Shown here piece after piece: positions 1 through 7,257 of a DNA stretch of 38,825 nucleotides (positions within the stretch are counted from its first letter, which is position 1; the number at the start of each line of letters is the position of its first letter). Source of the stretch: a virus. Under the pieces are notes generated by a model. That model worked only from the letters and a program-made list of their open reading frames with translations. It had not been told where the DNA came from and made no database searches. The stretch is from positions 1 to 38,825 of IMG/VR virus record IMGVR_UViG_3300049846_000735; one strand, 5' to 3'. Position numbers and translations under genes: made by a program.

Positions 1-101
1 ACAATTTTCTTTTCAGCTGGATCAAAATATCCAGCCAAACCACGAACATCACAAAGACCTTTTTCACGAATAACTTTCACATCCAAGCCAAAAATATTCA
101 T
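1..101 (-). CDS. Metallopeptidase gene, 5' part (duplicate of the copy at 38491-38799)
   Basis: This is the N-terminal third of the same gene that is complete at 38491-38799, cut by the window edge. The ATG at 99-101 overlaps the stop of the HNH gene by four bases (ATGA), so the two are likely translationally coupled. It is not a separate gene: on the circle there is only one. Confidence 0.85.
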   Translation of the reverse strand, partial: MNIFGLDVKVIREKGLCDVRGLAGYFDPAEKKI

Positions 102-127
102 GTGACCACCTTTCCTGTTGAACCAAC
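1..127. repeat. Left copy of 127-bp end overlap (circular contig)
   Basis: Bases 1-127 match 38699-38825 except at position 87 (G) versus 38785 (C). A gene runs unbroken across the joined ends, so this is most simply the overlap of a circular or circularly permuted assembly rather than a biological terminal repeat. The length 127 is a common assembler k-mer size. The mismatch is synonymous (GGC/GGG glycine) in the metallopeptidase gene and suggests population variation. Confidence 0.9.
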
Positions 128-604
128 CTTGATGATCAAAGGTTTTCTGGAACCAAAACTGATTCCATTGCCATTCCATTTTATGATTTTTTGAATGTGT
201 TTTTTAAGTCCAGAAAGTGTTGAATCCACTTTCATCATGTTGCATTTCTTGCAGCACGGCTTCACATTGCCTTCCACATATCCAAGCTTGTTGTTCACCC
301 TATCAATTCCCTGATAGATGATGACGCGACCTTCCCAAGTACCACGTTTTAGTGATTTGAATCTATTGGAAGGTGGTGCACCACAAAGATAACAAGGTTG
401 CTTTATTAGCTTCAGCACCAGTTCAGGTTCAAGCATCCATGCCAGTCCCCTGTGTCTGGCCTTCTTTGACAATTGTTGAATCAGGTGGTTGTAAAAACCC
501 CTGGTATGTTTGCCACGCCTAGTGGCTTTTTGTCTGAAGGTGTTCCCCATGCTGCACATCCATGTTGAAGAAGAACCATCTTCATCAATGATGTCACAGC
601 ACAA
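98..604 (-). CDS. HNH endonuclease-like protein
   Basis: A 168-residue protein. Residues 71-74 form a CxxC, and a second Cys cluster lies at 117, 118 and 121 (KPCCKKC). Between them is the YQGIDR...GYVEGNVKPCC block (residues 97-118) typical of phage HNH proteins, in which Asp/Asn replace the first His and the cysteines bind structural zinc. Such proteins nick or cut DNA; some act in packaging and some are homing enzymes. It follows the primase gene and overlaps the metallopeptidase gene by ATGA. The start is uncertain: the longest frame begins with TTG and has no clear ribosome-binding site; ATGs at residues 16 and 19 are alternatives. I see no intron or split gene, so a homing role is not supported. 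Confidence 0.75.
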   Translation of the reverse strand: MCCDIIDEDGSSSTWMCSMGNTFRQKATRRGKHTRGFYNHLIQQLSKKARHRGLAWMLEPELVLKLIKQPCYLCGAPPSNRFKSLKRGTWEGRVIIYQGIDRVNNKLGYVEGNVKPCCKKCNMMKVDSTLSGLKKHIQKIIKWNGNGISFGSRKPLIIKVGSTGKVVT

Positions 605-630
605 AATTATGACAAGAACTTAAATCAAAC

Positions 631-835
631 ACTATGACCGGAAATGACCAAATGACTGCTATTTTTCAACCTTTAAAACTTTCTAGGGTAACCAATTTCC
701 AGAAATTCATACTCCAAATACTTTTTCTTTTTATCGGTCATTCGGTCATTTTTAAAAAAAAAGATAAATAGAATATATATATCAACTAGTTATCTATGAC
801 CGGAACTATGACCGGAACTTTTTCAATGACCGGAA
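631..835. other. Iteron cluster, candidate replication origin
   Basis: Direct copies of ATGACCGGAA lie at 634-643, 796-805, 808-817 and 826-835. Degenerate copies (ATGACCAA, ATGACTGC) are at 644 and 652. Two inverted copies (CGGTCAT) are at 735-741 and 743-749, eight bases apart. The inverted pair and the downstream direct copies flank an AT-rich run at 750-795 with an A tract and a TATATATAT stretch. Repeats around an easily melted segment, next to the primase-helicase gene, are the usual plan of an iteron origin. The last three direct copies lie inside the 3' end of the primase gene and encode its final valine/proline/isoleucine-rich residues. Function is inferred. Confidence 0.55.
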
Positions 836-2864
836 AATTGGCCAAATCTAGCAAATTTTGTCTGCTTGCAACATAATATCTGGCATTTGTTTTCCTGACC
901 TGAAATTTCTTTTTGATCAAACCCTTAACCATCTTTTGTGGAATGCCTAGAATATAGGCAATATCTTGAACCACTGCTGCAATTTCTGGATAAGAAAACT
1001 TCCGATCATGCCGTATGCCGTCAATACCACGTTCAAGTTCCCCAACCCTACTGATCCAAAGTTCTTCAGCATCTTCTTCCCATGAATCAGGTGTCATGTC
1101 AGACACGACTAAATTCATTGCATTAAGCGCATCCTGTGAAGCCATGAACCCTTCAAAAGCAAGTTGTCTGGCCTGACTAAGAATTTGCAAAGAAATTCCT
1201 TTTGGATATTTCCAATCAATGCCACGAAGCGCAAAGAACATATATCTTCGATTGCCTGTTTCATCACGGAAGATGTCATCAATATTACATGAAGAAATGA
1301 ATGAAGTTCTGAAGGTCACAGATGAAGATTCTTTTGCATAAGGTGCACGGAAAGTTGCTTCAGCAGCTGTGATGATATTTTTAAGCTGTGAAACCTGCAA
1401 TCGACTTGTCCTGTCAAATTCAGAAACATTGATCACAACCGACCGACTCATGGTTGAAAAGTTGTCCTTTTCATTTTCATAAATTCCAGATGATGTGAAG
1501 TATGGTCTGAAATCTTTGAACAAATTTTCAATGAAGGTGTCTTTTCCAATTCCCTGACCACCACCAAAGATGACCATTTTGTTCTGATAGAATGGATCAG
1601 CCACACGCATGAAAATTCCTGCAAACCATTCCTTCATCAGTTCAACAAAGAACCCATGGTCAATATTTCCAACATCAACAAATGAAAGCACGTTGCCAAT
1701 ATGATCAACACCATCATGTTCAGGAATATCAACCAGCATTGATGGCTTCATCAGCTTGATCCATTTTTCCAAATAGTCTTGAACTTTTTCTTTTGGCAAA
1801 CCTGCAATGATAGCATCAGCACGAATGACACCAAGTTCATTCAATATTGGCTTCCTAACACCACAATCAAGATATGAAACTGAACCAGTCAGGAAACATT
1901 TCTTTGCTGTTGGATAGGCCAGTTCAAAAAAGTTTTTGAATGCCAGATATTCTTCAGAAGAAAATCCTGATGAAGAAGTGTCACCAGAAAGTTGTCTTCT
2001 GACTTCATCCACAGATGACAGGCAAAACAAATCATTGAAATCTGTTGGACGATAGTCTTTCAGTCCATCACCAAACACAGGCAAAATAAATTCAACACCA
2101 TGTTTGACTTTGCAATCTTGTGCTGCCTTTAGACCTGGATTTTCTTTTCCAAATTGATCATTGTCTGCTGCAACAATGATCTTTGGAAACTTGCCTTTGA
2201 TTTCAGAAACAACTGAAGCAAGATTACCAGCATCAAAAGCAACAAAAACCATTGCACCTGTGGCTTCATGAATCGAATGTCCGGTTGCATATCCTTCACA
2301 TACATAGACCACCTGTTCTGTTCCAACAAATTTGAAGAAACAGCCTTTCTTTTTGCTACCTGTAATAAATAATTTCACACCATCTTCATAGATTTTCTGC
2401 AAAGACCAAAGCTTTCCATTCACATCATAAAGTGGCACAGCAAGGTGAACACCAAATTCATCTTCACAGATGAATGCACCATCAATTGAAGTGATCTTTT
2501 TCTTTCTGCAATATTGAAATGATTCAACACCAACTTGAATTTGATTCTTTGAAATAATTCTTGCAGCTTCAACTGATGCTTCTTCTTGTGCACGAATTCT
2601 GAATTCAATACTCTTTTTAATTGCAGAATCTTGAAAATTTTTAAATTCTTCAGACTTAAAAAGTCCTTTTTTTGATGACCATTTTAGTGGTTCTTTTGAA
2701 ACAGCCCAATCACCAACAAGCAGGAATTTCTTATCACCAACTTCATTTCCAATGAACCAACCTGATTTTGATTTCTTAGATTGACCAGCAAATCTATGAA
2801 CTTCACCATCAAATATTGGCATGAATTCAAAGCCATGATCAGAAAGAAACTTGAACAAATCCAT
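786..2864 (-). CDS. DNA primase-helicase (Toprim plus VirE/SF3-like ATPase)
   Basis: A 692-residue replication protein. A Toprim-like primase core spans about residues 180-260, with CEG (Glu190) and the DxD-like ADND (Asp233, Asp235). The helicase part has a Walker A at 434-443 (GGGQGIGKDT), a hydrophobic strand ending in acidic residues at 476-484 (VVINVSEFD) and the SCNIDDIFRDETGNRRY block at about 525-541, matching phage ATPases of the virulence-associated E (PF05272) type. It would prime and unwind DNA at the phage origin. The ATG at 2864 follows GGATGGGGAAGT. The gene starts the minus-strand replication block, and its C terminus is encoded by the iteron repeats. No separate helicase loader or polymerase is seen, so host polymerase is presumably used. 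Confidence 0.88.
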   Translation of the reverse strand: MDLFKFLSDHGFEFMPIFDGEVHRFAGQSKKSKSGWFIGNEVGDKKFLLVGDWAVSKEPLKWSSKKGLFKSEEFKNFQDSAIKKSIEFRIRAQEEASVEAARIISKNQIQVGVESFQYCRKKKITSIDGAFICEDEFGVHLAVPLYDVNGKLWSLQKIYEDGVKLFITGSKKKGCFFKFVGTEQVVYVCEGYATGHSIHEATGAMVFVAFDAGNLASVVSEIKGKFPKIIVAADNDQFGKENPGLKAAQDCKVKHGVEFILPVFGDGLKDYRPTDFNDLFCLSSVDEVRRQLSGDTSSSGFSSEEYLAFKNFFELAYPTAKKCFLTGSVSYLDCGVRKPILNELGVIRADAIIAGLPKEKVQDYLEKWIKLMKPSMLVDIPEHDGVDHIGNVLSFVDVGNIDHGFFVELMKEWFAGIFMRVADPFYQNKMVIFGGGQGIGKDTFIENLFKDFRPYFTSSGIYENEKDNFSTMSRSVVINVSEFDRTSRLQVSQLKNIITAAEATFRAPYAKESSSVTFRTSFISSCNIDDIFRDETGNRRYMFFALRGIDWKYPKGISLQILSQARQLAFEGFMASQDALNAMNLVVSDMTPDSWEEDAEELWISRVGELERGIDGIRHDRKFSYPEIAAVVQDIAYILGIPQKMVKGLIKKKFQVRKTNARYYVASRQNLLDLANFPVIEKVPVIVPVIDN

Positions 2865-3132
2865 ACTTCCCCATCCTTATATATAGATGCTGAAACCATG
2901 GTCCAACCTGATGAAAAATCAAAGGTGCTGGCCATGTGATGTTGAATCAAAGATGAAAGGACCATGGCTCCAGCAGGTTCAAATTGTGACATCAATGTTC
3001 GCAAGTCATCACAAAAATGTGATCATGACGCGACAATAAATTCACTTTTTTGTTGAAACAACCAAACTCAAATGCAAATTTGCTTTTGCTGGCAACAATA
3101 AAAACGAACAACAAAAAGAAGGAAAACAGAAT
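2865..3132. promoter_or_regulatory. Divergent control region between primase and recombinase operons
   Basis: 268 bases without a gene, between the primase (minus) and the Sak4-like gene (plus). It holds a 9-bp inverted repeat (CCATGGTCC 2896-2904, GGACCATGG 2959-2967), a dyad ATCACA-N4-TGTGAT at 3008-3023, a short TTGTT-GA-AACAA dyad near 3050, and the palindrome GCAAATTTGC at 3074-3083. The plus gene has a good ribosome-binding site (AAGGAAAA). These look like operators for early control, but no repressor gene was identified. I could not pick a convincing plus-strand promoter. Confidence 0.5.
2878..2906 (-). promoter_or_regulatory. Candidate sigma70-like promoter for the primase gene
   Basis: On the minus strand, TTGGAC (2906-2901) is followed after 17 bases by TATATA (2883-2878). 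The 8-bp palindrome ACCATGGT (2895-2902) overlaps the end of the -35 and the spacer, a position where a bound protein would block polymerase. Caveat: the expected start of transcription would lie only about seven bases before the ATG at 2864, leaving most of the ribosome-binding site in a very short leader. Confidence 0.35.
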
Positions 3133-3987
3133 ATGTTAGCAACACAAAAGACCACCAAAAAGGCAGACTTTTTGACAACAAGAACATTGATCACAGGGGA
3201 ACCAAAGGTTGGAAAATCAACTTTTGCAAGTGAACTTGGTGAAGGTGTTTATTTTTTGGCAACAGAAAAAGGCCATGAATATCTTGAAGTTTATAAGAGT
3301 GACATCAACACAATTCAAGACTTCCACAAAGCAGTTGATGAATTGATCACAACAAAAGACAAGCATCCATATAGAACAATTGTGATCGACGTTGTGGACA
3401 AATTGATGAAGCTTGCTGAAGAAGAAATTTGTCAGAAGAACGCTGTGCCACAGCAAGTGAAAGATGCAAGTGGACAAATGGTCACAACATTCAACATTCC
3501 ATCAATCAACAATGTTGGTGGTGGATTTGGTGAAGGACAAAAAGCATCAATGAAATTGGTGATGCCATATCTTGATAAGCTTTATGCAGCTGGCTTTGGT
3601 GTGACTCTTATCTGTCACCCTAAAGAAAAAGAAATCAAAAAAGAATCAATTGCTTGGACTGCAATGGGTTTGAACATGGGTGCAAGTTATGAAAAAGCTT
3701 TCACTGGTTGGGTTGATTTGATGTTGTATATTTTCATCAATCAAGCTGATCAAAGAATGATCAGAACAAAGCCAAATAAGTATATCACTTGTGCTGGTGA
3801 CAGATCAAAAGTCCTTCCTGAAACAATGCCACTTGATGCAAAGCAAGTGATGGATTTGATGTCTGCTGGAAAGAAAATTGAAGCACCAAAACCAGCAGTT
3901 GGACCTGCACCATCAGTAAAACCAGCTGTGAAAAATTATGCACCACAAACACAAGCAGCAGCTGTTGCAGAACAGGTGAAGCAATGA
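3133..3987 (+). CDS. Sak4-like recombinase / AAA_24-type phage ATPase
   Basis: A 284-residue RecA-core ATPase. Walker A is GEPKVGKST at residues 22-30 and Walker B is RTIVIDVVD at 81-89 (Asp86). The layout matches the phage nucleotide-binding family (AAA_24, PF13479) that includes Sak4 single-strand annealing proteins. It would pair single-stranded DNA during recombination-dependent replication. The C terminus is Ala/Pro/Gln-rich and looks disordered. A DUF669 protein follows two genes on, the usual Sak4 and SSB-like pairing, which supports the call. It is the first gene of the early plus operon; AAGGAAAA precedes the ATG, and the stop overlaps the next start by four bases. Confidence 0.8.
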   Translation: MLATQKTTKKADFLTTRTLITGEPKVGKSTFASELGEGVYFLATEKGHEYLEVYKSDINTIQDFHKAVDELITTKDKHPYRTIVIDVVDKLMKLAEEEICQKNAVPQQVKDASGQMVTTFNIPSINNVGGGFGEGQKASMKLVMPYLDKLYAAGFGVTLICHPKEKEIKKESIAWTAMGLNMGASYEKAFTGWVDLMLYIFINQADQRMIRTKPNKYITCAGDRSKVLPETMPLDAKQVMDLMSAGKKIEAPKPAVGPAPSVKPAVKNYAPQTQAAAVAEQVKQ

Positions 3988-4241
3988 TGACAACAGAACT
4001 AAAACCAAAACCACGTGTTAGAATTTCATATTATTATTTCGACAAACATCCAAATGGAAGTGAATTCATTGTTGGAAAATTTGGCCATGGCCATCCAACA
4101 GTTGAAGCTGGTGAAATCGGAAGATCATCACCAATTCTTGTCAAAGACAAAGGTATAGTGGAAACCAAGAACACCATTTTCATTCTTGATCAACCACTGG
4201 CAAAAACAACTGATGACACAACCAATGGCCTATTGGCCTAA
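3984..4241 (+). CDS. Hypothetical protein
   Basis: An 85-residue protein I do not recognise. It begins within the stop of the recombinase gene (ATGA) and ends 16 bases before the DUF669 gene, so it lies inside the recombination module. It is mixed charged and hydrophobic, with a YYYF cluster near the N terminus and no membrane segment or cysteine motif. Position suggests an accessory recombination or DNA-binding role, but nothing in the sequence shows this. Confidence 0.65.
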   Translation: MMTTELKPKPRVRISYYYFDKHPNGSEFIVGKFGHGHPTVEAGEIGRSSPILVKDKGIVETKNTIFILDQPLAKTTDDTTNGLLA

Positions 4242-4257
4242 ACAACAAGGGGAACAC

Positions 4258-4677
4258 ATGAATATTTTAGACAGAATTGATTCAGCACAAGCAGCAGAAG
4301 GAAAGTCATTCACACTTATTCCTGAAGGGGAATATGTTGCACAGGTGACTGATGTCACAATCAAAAGTGATGCAGCAGAAACAAAATTGAACGTGGAATT
4401 CACAATCACCAAAGGTGAATACACAGGAAGAAAATGCTGGTGGTCTTCAAATCTTAAAGACACAGCAACAGACAAACAACTTGGTTTTGTGAAAGGCCAA
4501 ATTCAACGTCTTGCTGGTGTTGAATCAACCAATGGTGATGTGCTTGGAACTTTGTCCAATGCAAAAGGCAACTATGTTGCATTGAACATTGGCCACAAAC
4601 CAGGATTCAAAGATCCATCAAAGACATACCTTGATGTTTATGTTCAAGGTGTCACTGATGACACAATTCCATTTTAG
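4258..4677 (+). CDS. DUF669 protein, probable single-stranded DNA-binding protein
   Basis: A 139-residue protein with the pattern of DUF669 (PF05037): an N-terminal IPEGEYVAQVTD strand (residues 21-32), then NVEFTITKGEYTGRKCWW, and a C-terminal YLDVYVQG strand with an acidic TDDTIPF tail. Family members are linked to phage recombinases and probably coat single-stranded DNA; the acidic tip resembles SSB tails. The start at 4258 is chosen over an upstream in-frame ATG (4186) because AAGGGGAACAC lies just before it. Its stop overlaps by three bases the stop of the convergent nuclease gene. Confidence 0.75.
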   Translation: MNILDRIDSAQAAEGKSFTLIPEGEYVAQVTDVTIKSDAAETKLNVEFTITKGEYTGRKCWWSSNLKDTATDKQLGFVKGQIQRLAGVESTNGDVLGTLSNAKGNYVALNIGHKPGFKDPSKTYLDVYVQGVTDDTIPF

Positions 4678-5192
4678 AAACCCATTTCAGCATTGAATCC
4701 ATGATCAATGGGTTCAGGTGGAAGGTCCTTCAACAGAAGGGCCTTTCTTAAAGCAGCAGGAGTGTTCCAATATGAAGCCCACAAAGAAGAAAGATGTGAA
4801 ACAGAATCAGTCACACAAGCAAAACCATTCTGTGCAATCACCTTCAAGGCAAATTCACGTTGTGCGTATCGAAGATTTGAAGCATTTCTTTTCCCTGGTG
4901 CTTTGCACTCAACGGACACAAACAAACCAGAACAGTGAACTGCAAGTTCATCTGCAACACCTGGTTCAGTCTGTGAATAAACTTTCACTTCAGCTTCAAC
5001 ATCAAACATTGCCTTTGACTCAACCCGAAAAGCAAAACAGCCATTTTCTTCCAACCAAGAATGAACTGCTTTTTGGACTTCAGCTTCTGGCTTCTGGTTC
5101 ACTCGTTTTGGTTGGAATTGTTCTTCTGGCAACTGCCTTGCGTGGAATTTTTCAATGGCATTTCTAATTCTTTGTTTTCTTTCTTCATCCAT
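4674..5192 (-). CDS. VRR-NUC domain nuclease
   Basis: A 172-residue protein with a VRR-NUC (PF08774) core: an early acidic helix (Glu36, Glu38), GVADE at 78-82, VECKAPGKR at 93-101 (Glu95, Lys97) and QREF at 111-114. This is the GxxD...ExK...Q pattern of PD-(D/E)XK nucleases. Relatives include Holliday-junction resolvases and structure-specific nucleases, so a role in resolving recombination intermediates is likely. It is the only minus-strand gene inside the early plus operon and converges directly on the DUF669 gene. Its start is nine bases from the divergent gene at 5202, so its promoter must lie inside that gene. The ribosome-binding site is weak. Confidence 0.75.
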   Translation of the reverse strand: MDEERKQRIRNAIEKFHARQLPEEQFQPKRVNQKPEAEVQKAVHSWLEENGCFAFRVESKAMFDVEAEVKVYSQTEPGVADELAVHCSGLFVSVECKAPGKRNASNLRYAQREFALKVIAQNGFACVTDSVSHLSSLWASYWNTPAALRKALLLKDLPPEPIDHGFNAEMGF

Positions 5193-5201
5193 AGGAACAC
5201 C

Positions 5202-5747
5202 ATGACAGCCACAAAAGAACCTTTCATCCTAAAACGCTTTGCAACAGTACAATTTGAACCAAGCTTTGAAGACTACATGAATGAACTTGCAAAGAAGAAA
5301 TTGGCAATCATGTTGAACAAAGGAAGATCAATCAAAAATTGGTCACTAAGAATGTCACCAATTCAGAAAGAAATGATTGGCATTGCAGGGGAATTTGCAG
5401 CTGCAAAGCTGCTTAATCTTCCAGCACCTGATCCAGAACTTATTGCATCAACAGAAAACTATGATCTTGTGTTCAACAATTTGACAATTGATGTAAAAGC
5501 TACAACAGCAACCAGCCCACACCTTGCTTGTCCTAAGCATATTATTGACAGAAAAGAAAGTTTTGCAGACCACTATTTTTTAATTAAACAAAATTCATTT
5601 TTAAAGTACACCTTCTTTGGTTCGTGCAAAAAAGAAGACCTAATCAGGCCTGAAAACCTTGGGTTTTTTAAAGGTTACACCAGGGAAAGTTACATGATGA
5701 AGTACACCAAATTGACTGATTTTATTTGTGAAAGGAACAATGAATGA
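5202..5747 (+). CDS. PD-(D/E)XK-like protein of unknown function
   Basis: A 181-residue protein. Residues 62-67 (AGEFAA) give a helix with Glu64; YDLVFNN at 87-93 and TIDVKATT at 95-102 (Asp97, Lys99) look like the D...DxK active-site strand of a restriction-endonuclease-like fold. Phage proteins of this kind are often annotated as nuclease-like or HNH-associated. The start at 5202 follows ATAGGAACACC; longer frames run back into sequence antisense to the neighbouring nuclease gene and are unlikely. The stop overlaps the next start by four bases. Nuclease activity is an inference from these few residues. Confidence 0.6.
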   Translation: MTATKEPFILKRFATVQFEPSFEDYMNELAKKKLAIMLNKGRSIKNWSLRMSPIQKEMIGIAGEFAAAKLLNLPAPDPELIASTENYDLVFNNLTIDVKATTATSPHLACPKHIIDRKESFADHYFLIKQNSFLKYTFFGSCKKEDLIRPENLGFFKGYTRESYMMKYTKLTDFICERNNE

Positions 5748-5992
5748 AAACATATTGGAATGGTAAACCATGCAATGTAAAAAAAGTTAAAATTATTGTT
5801 GGAAAAGCCCTTCGTCCAACTTGGTGGTGTGCAGAATTTGAAGGTCAAATCAGAAATGCACTTGAAGTTGAACAGAGTGGCGAAAAATTTTATTTAGAAG
5901 ATGACTATGATTCAAATTTTAAATTGACTGCTGGAATGGGAAGCCCTTCATATGGACACAAGTCATTGCCTTGTGCTTGCGTGATTGAATGA
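5744..5992 (+). CDS. Hypothetical protein
   Basis: An 82-residue soluble protein, not recognised. It has a TWWCAEF motif near residue 30, an acidic YLEDDYD stretch and a C-terminal CAC. It overlaps both neighbours by four bases (ATGA junctions), so it belongs to a translationally coupled run of small early genes. Confidence 0.6.
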   Translation: MKTYWNGKPCNVKKVKIIVGKALRPTWWCAEFEGQIRNALEVEQSGEKFYLEDDYDSNFKLTAGMGSPSYGHKSLPCACVIE

Positions 5993-6261
5993 AAACAATC
6001 TGGAAGTTCGTCATAGGATTTTCATCAACCCTGGAAATTCCAAAGGGTGCTGAATTCAGATTCCTTTGTGTTCAAGACACAGCTGTTGGAAGTGATCTTT
6101 GTTTGTGGTTTGAAGTTGATCCATCACAACCAAAAGAACCAAGAAAATTCCATGTTGTTGGAACTGGACATCATGTTCGTGGAAATAAATATCTAGGAAG
6201 CTTTCAGAATACACCATTTGTTTGGCACGTGTATGAAGACACTGAAGGGAAGATGATATGA
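5989..6261 (+). CDS. DUF7352-like phage protein
   Basis: A 90-residue protein whose order of motifs resembles a widespread small phage protein (DUF7352): an N-terminal WKF strand, IPKGAEFRFL (residues 17-26), CLWFEVDP (38-45), FHVVGTGHHV (54-63) and a terminal FVWHVYE. The role of the family is not known to me. It is coupled at both ends by four-base overlaps. Confidence 0.65.
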   Translation: MKTIWKFVIGFSSTLEIPKGAEFRFLCVQDTAVGSDLCLWFEVDPSQPKEPRKFHVVGTGHHVRGNKYLGSFQNTPFVWHVYEDTEGKMI

Positions 6262-6359
6262 TGGAATTTTGGCAATTTGTTTTTCAAGACTTTGTTCATT
6301 GGCTTGGCTTTTTAATTTTGTTTGCAACTGTTGCTGGCATTAGAATTTTTGGAAGATGA
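6258..6359 (+). CDS. 33-residue single-span membrane protein
   Basis: A short reading frame beginning with tandem ATGs at 6258 and 6261, in an ATGA overlap with the gene before it, and ending in an ATGA overlap with the gene after it. The product is aromatic at the N terminus, then has about 20 hydrophobic residues (WLGFLILFATVAGI) and ends in Arg-Ile-Phe-Gly-Arg. The overlaps on both sides and the clear membrane helix argue that it is translated. Function unknown. Confidence 0.6.
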   Translation: MMEFWQFVFQDFVHWLGFLILFATVAGIRIFGR

Positions 6360-6544
6360 TGGAACCAAAAATATTTCTAACCATTGAAGGAATTGACAAG
6401 CAATTTGAACCAATTGAAATTTCAAAAGAAATATCATTTGGTGAACCACCTTCTGGTGGAATTGTTGTTCACATCAAAAGTTGGTGGCCTTGCTGGATGG
6501 TGAAGATGAAGTTGAAATATGTTTTATGGAAAACTAAAAAGTGA
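6356..6544 (+). CDS. Hypothetical protein
   Basis: A 62-residue protein with a beta-rich start and a Trp-rich, basic C terminus (SWWPCWMVKMK). It overlaps the membrane-protein gene before it and the GTG-started gene after it by four bases each. Not recognised. Confidence 0.55.
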   Translation: MMEPKIFLTIEGIDKQFEPIEISKEISFGEPPSGGIVVHIKSWWPCWMVKMKLKYVLWKTKK

Positions 6545-6699
6545 ACTGGATCAACAAAGGCGACCTTCTGAACTATGAAGGTGAAGTTTTTATTGTGTTG
6601 AATGAACCAAGGCCAAATTTATTTGGCCAAGTGAAATATGAATTGATGCTGCTTTCTGAATTTTGGGAAGCATATAAAGAACATGGGAATGGTGATTAG
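6541..6699 (+). CDS. Hypothetical protein, GTG start
   Basis: A 52-residue protein whose GTG at 6541 overlaps the preceding TGA (GTGA). It fills what would otherwise be a 150-base gap in a run of overlapping genes. The sequence (NKGDLLNYEGEVFIVLNEPRP) reads like a small beta-barrel or SH3-like fold, such as short phage proteins starting with a KGD..Y.G..Y.V pattern. No function can be assigned. Confidence 0.55.
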   Translation: MNWINKGDLLNYEGEVFIVLNEPRPNLFGQVKYELMLLSEFWEAYKEHGNGD

Positions 6700-6700
6700 A

Positions 6701-6949
6701 ATGAAAAAGAAAAAAGAATGGCAACAGATTGAAACTATCAACCCATTTTTAGGGCTTTGTCACATGGCTGTTTGTTGTGAAAAGAACACAACAGCTGCTG
6801 AAATACTTTCACACTGCAACAGAACAAATCCATCAGGAACAACCAATGGATGGTGTGACATCATAGATGCAAAACACAAAGACAAAAAACTAAGACCAGT
6901 TCAATGTTCTGATGACAAAAACAGACTTCATGTATTGGTGGTTTGTTGA
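6701..6949 (+). CDS. Hypothetical Cys-rich protein
   Basis: An 82-residue protein with a basic MKKKKEW start and seven Cys residues including CHMAVCC and a WCDIID. Not recognised. The ATG at 6701 lies one base after the preceding stop, with GGGAA upstream; an in-frame ATG at 6683 is an alternative. Its stop overlaps the next start (TGATG). Confidence 0.5.
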   Translation: MKKKKEWQQIETINPFLGLCHMAVCCEKNTTAAEILSHCNRTNPSGTTNGWCDIIDAKHKDKKLRPVQCSDDKNRLHVLVVC

Positions 6950-7257
6950 TGAATGCACCAAAGAAAAAGCCAAAAACAATCTATAAGAAATGGGTTCACC
7001 ATTTGGGAACACTTAAGGTTGTGAAGTGGAATAATGACATCAGAATGCGTGGTGAATATTCACCTGATCATGCCTGTATGACAGATGGCCACATCATGGA
7101 AGTATTCATTTGGCTTGGAAGATATTTGGCAATGAAGGGAAAATTGCCAAGGCATATGGCTTTGGAAGAATGTGCAATCAGATCAAATTTCAATGCAAAA
7201 GAAATAAGAAAAGTTATAGCAAAAGAAGTGTGGGAACAAAATGCAACAAACGAATGA
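6949..7257 (+). CDS. Hypothetical protein
   Basis: A 102-residue basic protein. The C-terminal half (residues about 45-100) is helical, with an LEECAIRSNFNAKEIRKVIAKEV segment that reads like a helix-turn-helix or other small helical DNA-binding unit. No family recognised. The ATG overlaps the preceding stop by one base, and its 3' end overlaps the MazG-like gene by 17 bases. Confidence 0.5.
   Translation: MNAPKKKPKTIYKKWVHHLGTLKVVKWNNDIRMRGEYSPDHACMTDGHIMEVFIWLGRYLAMKGKLPRHMALEECAIRSNFNAKEIRKVIAKEVWEQNATNE

Noticed and set aside
1-127. Direct terminal repeat of the packaged molecule
   Set aside because: The repeat lies within genes, has a typical assembly length, and a gene runs cleanly across the join; a circular overlap explains it better.
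98-604. HNH gene as part of a homing intron or intein
   Set aside because: Neighbouring genes are intact and no split gene or intron ends are visible.
4708-5167. Plus-strand reading frames of 76 and 149 codons
   Set aside because: They lie antisense to the VRR-NUC gene, which has clear motifs; these frames have unlikely composition and no ribosome-binding site.
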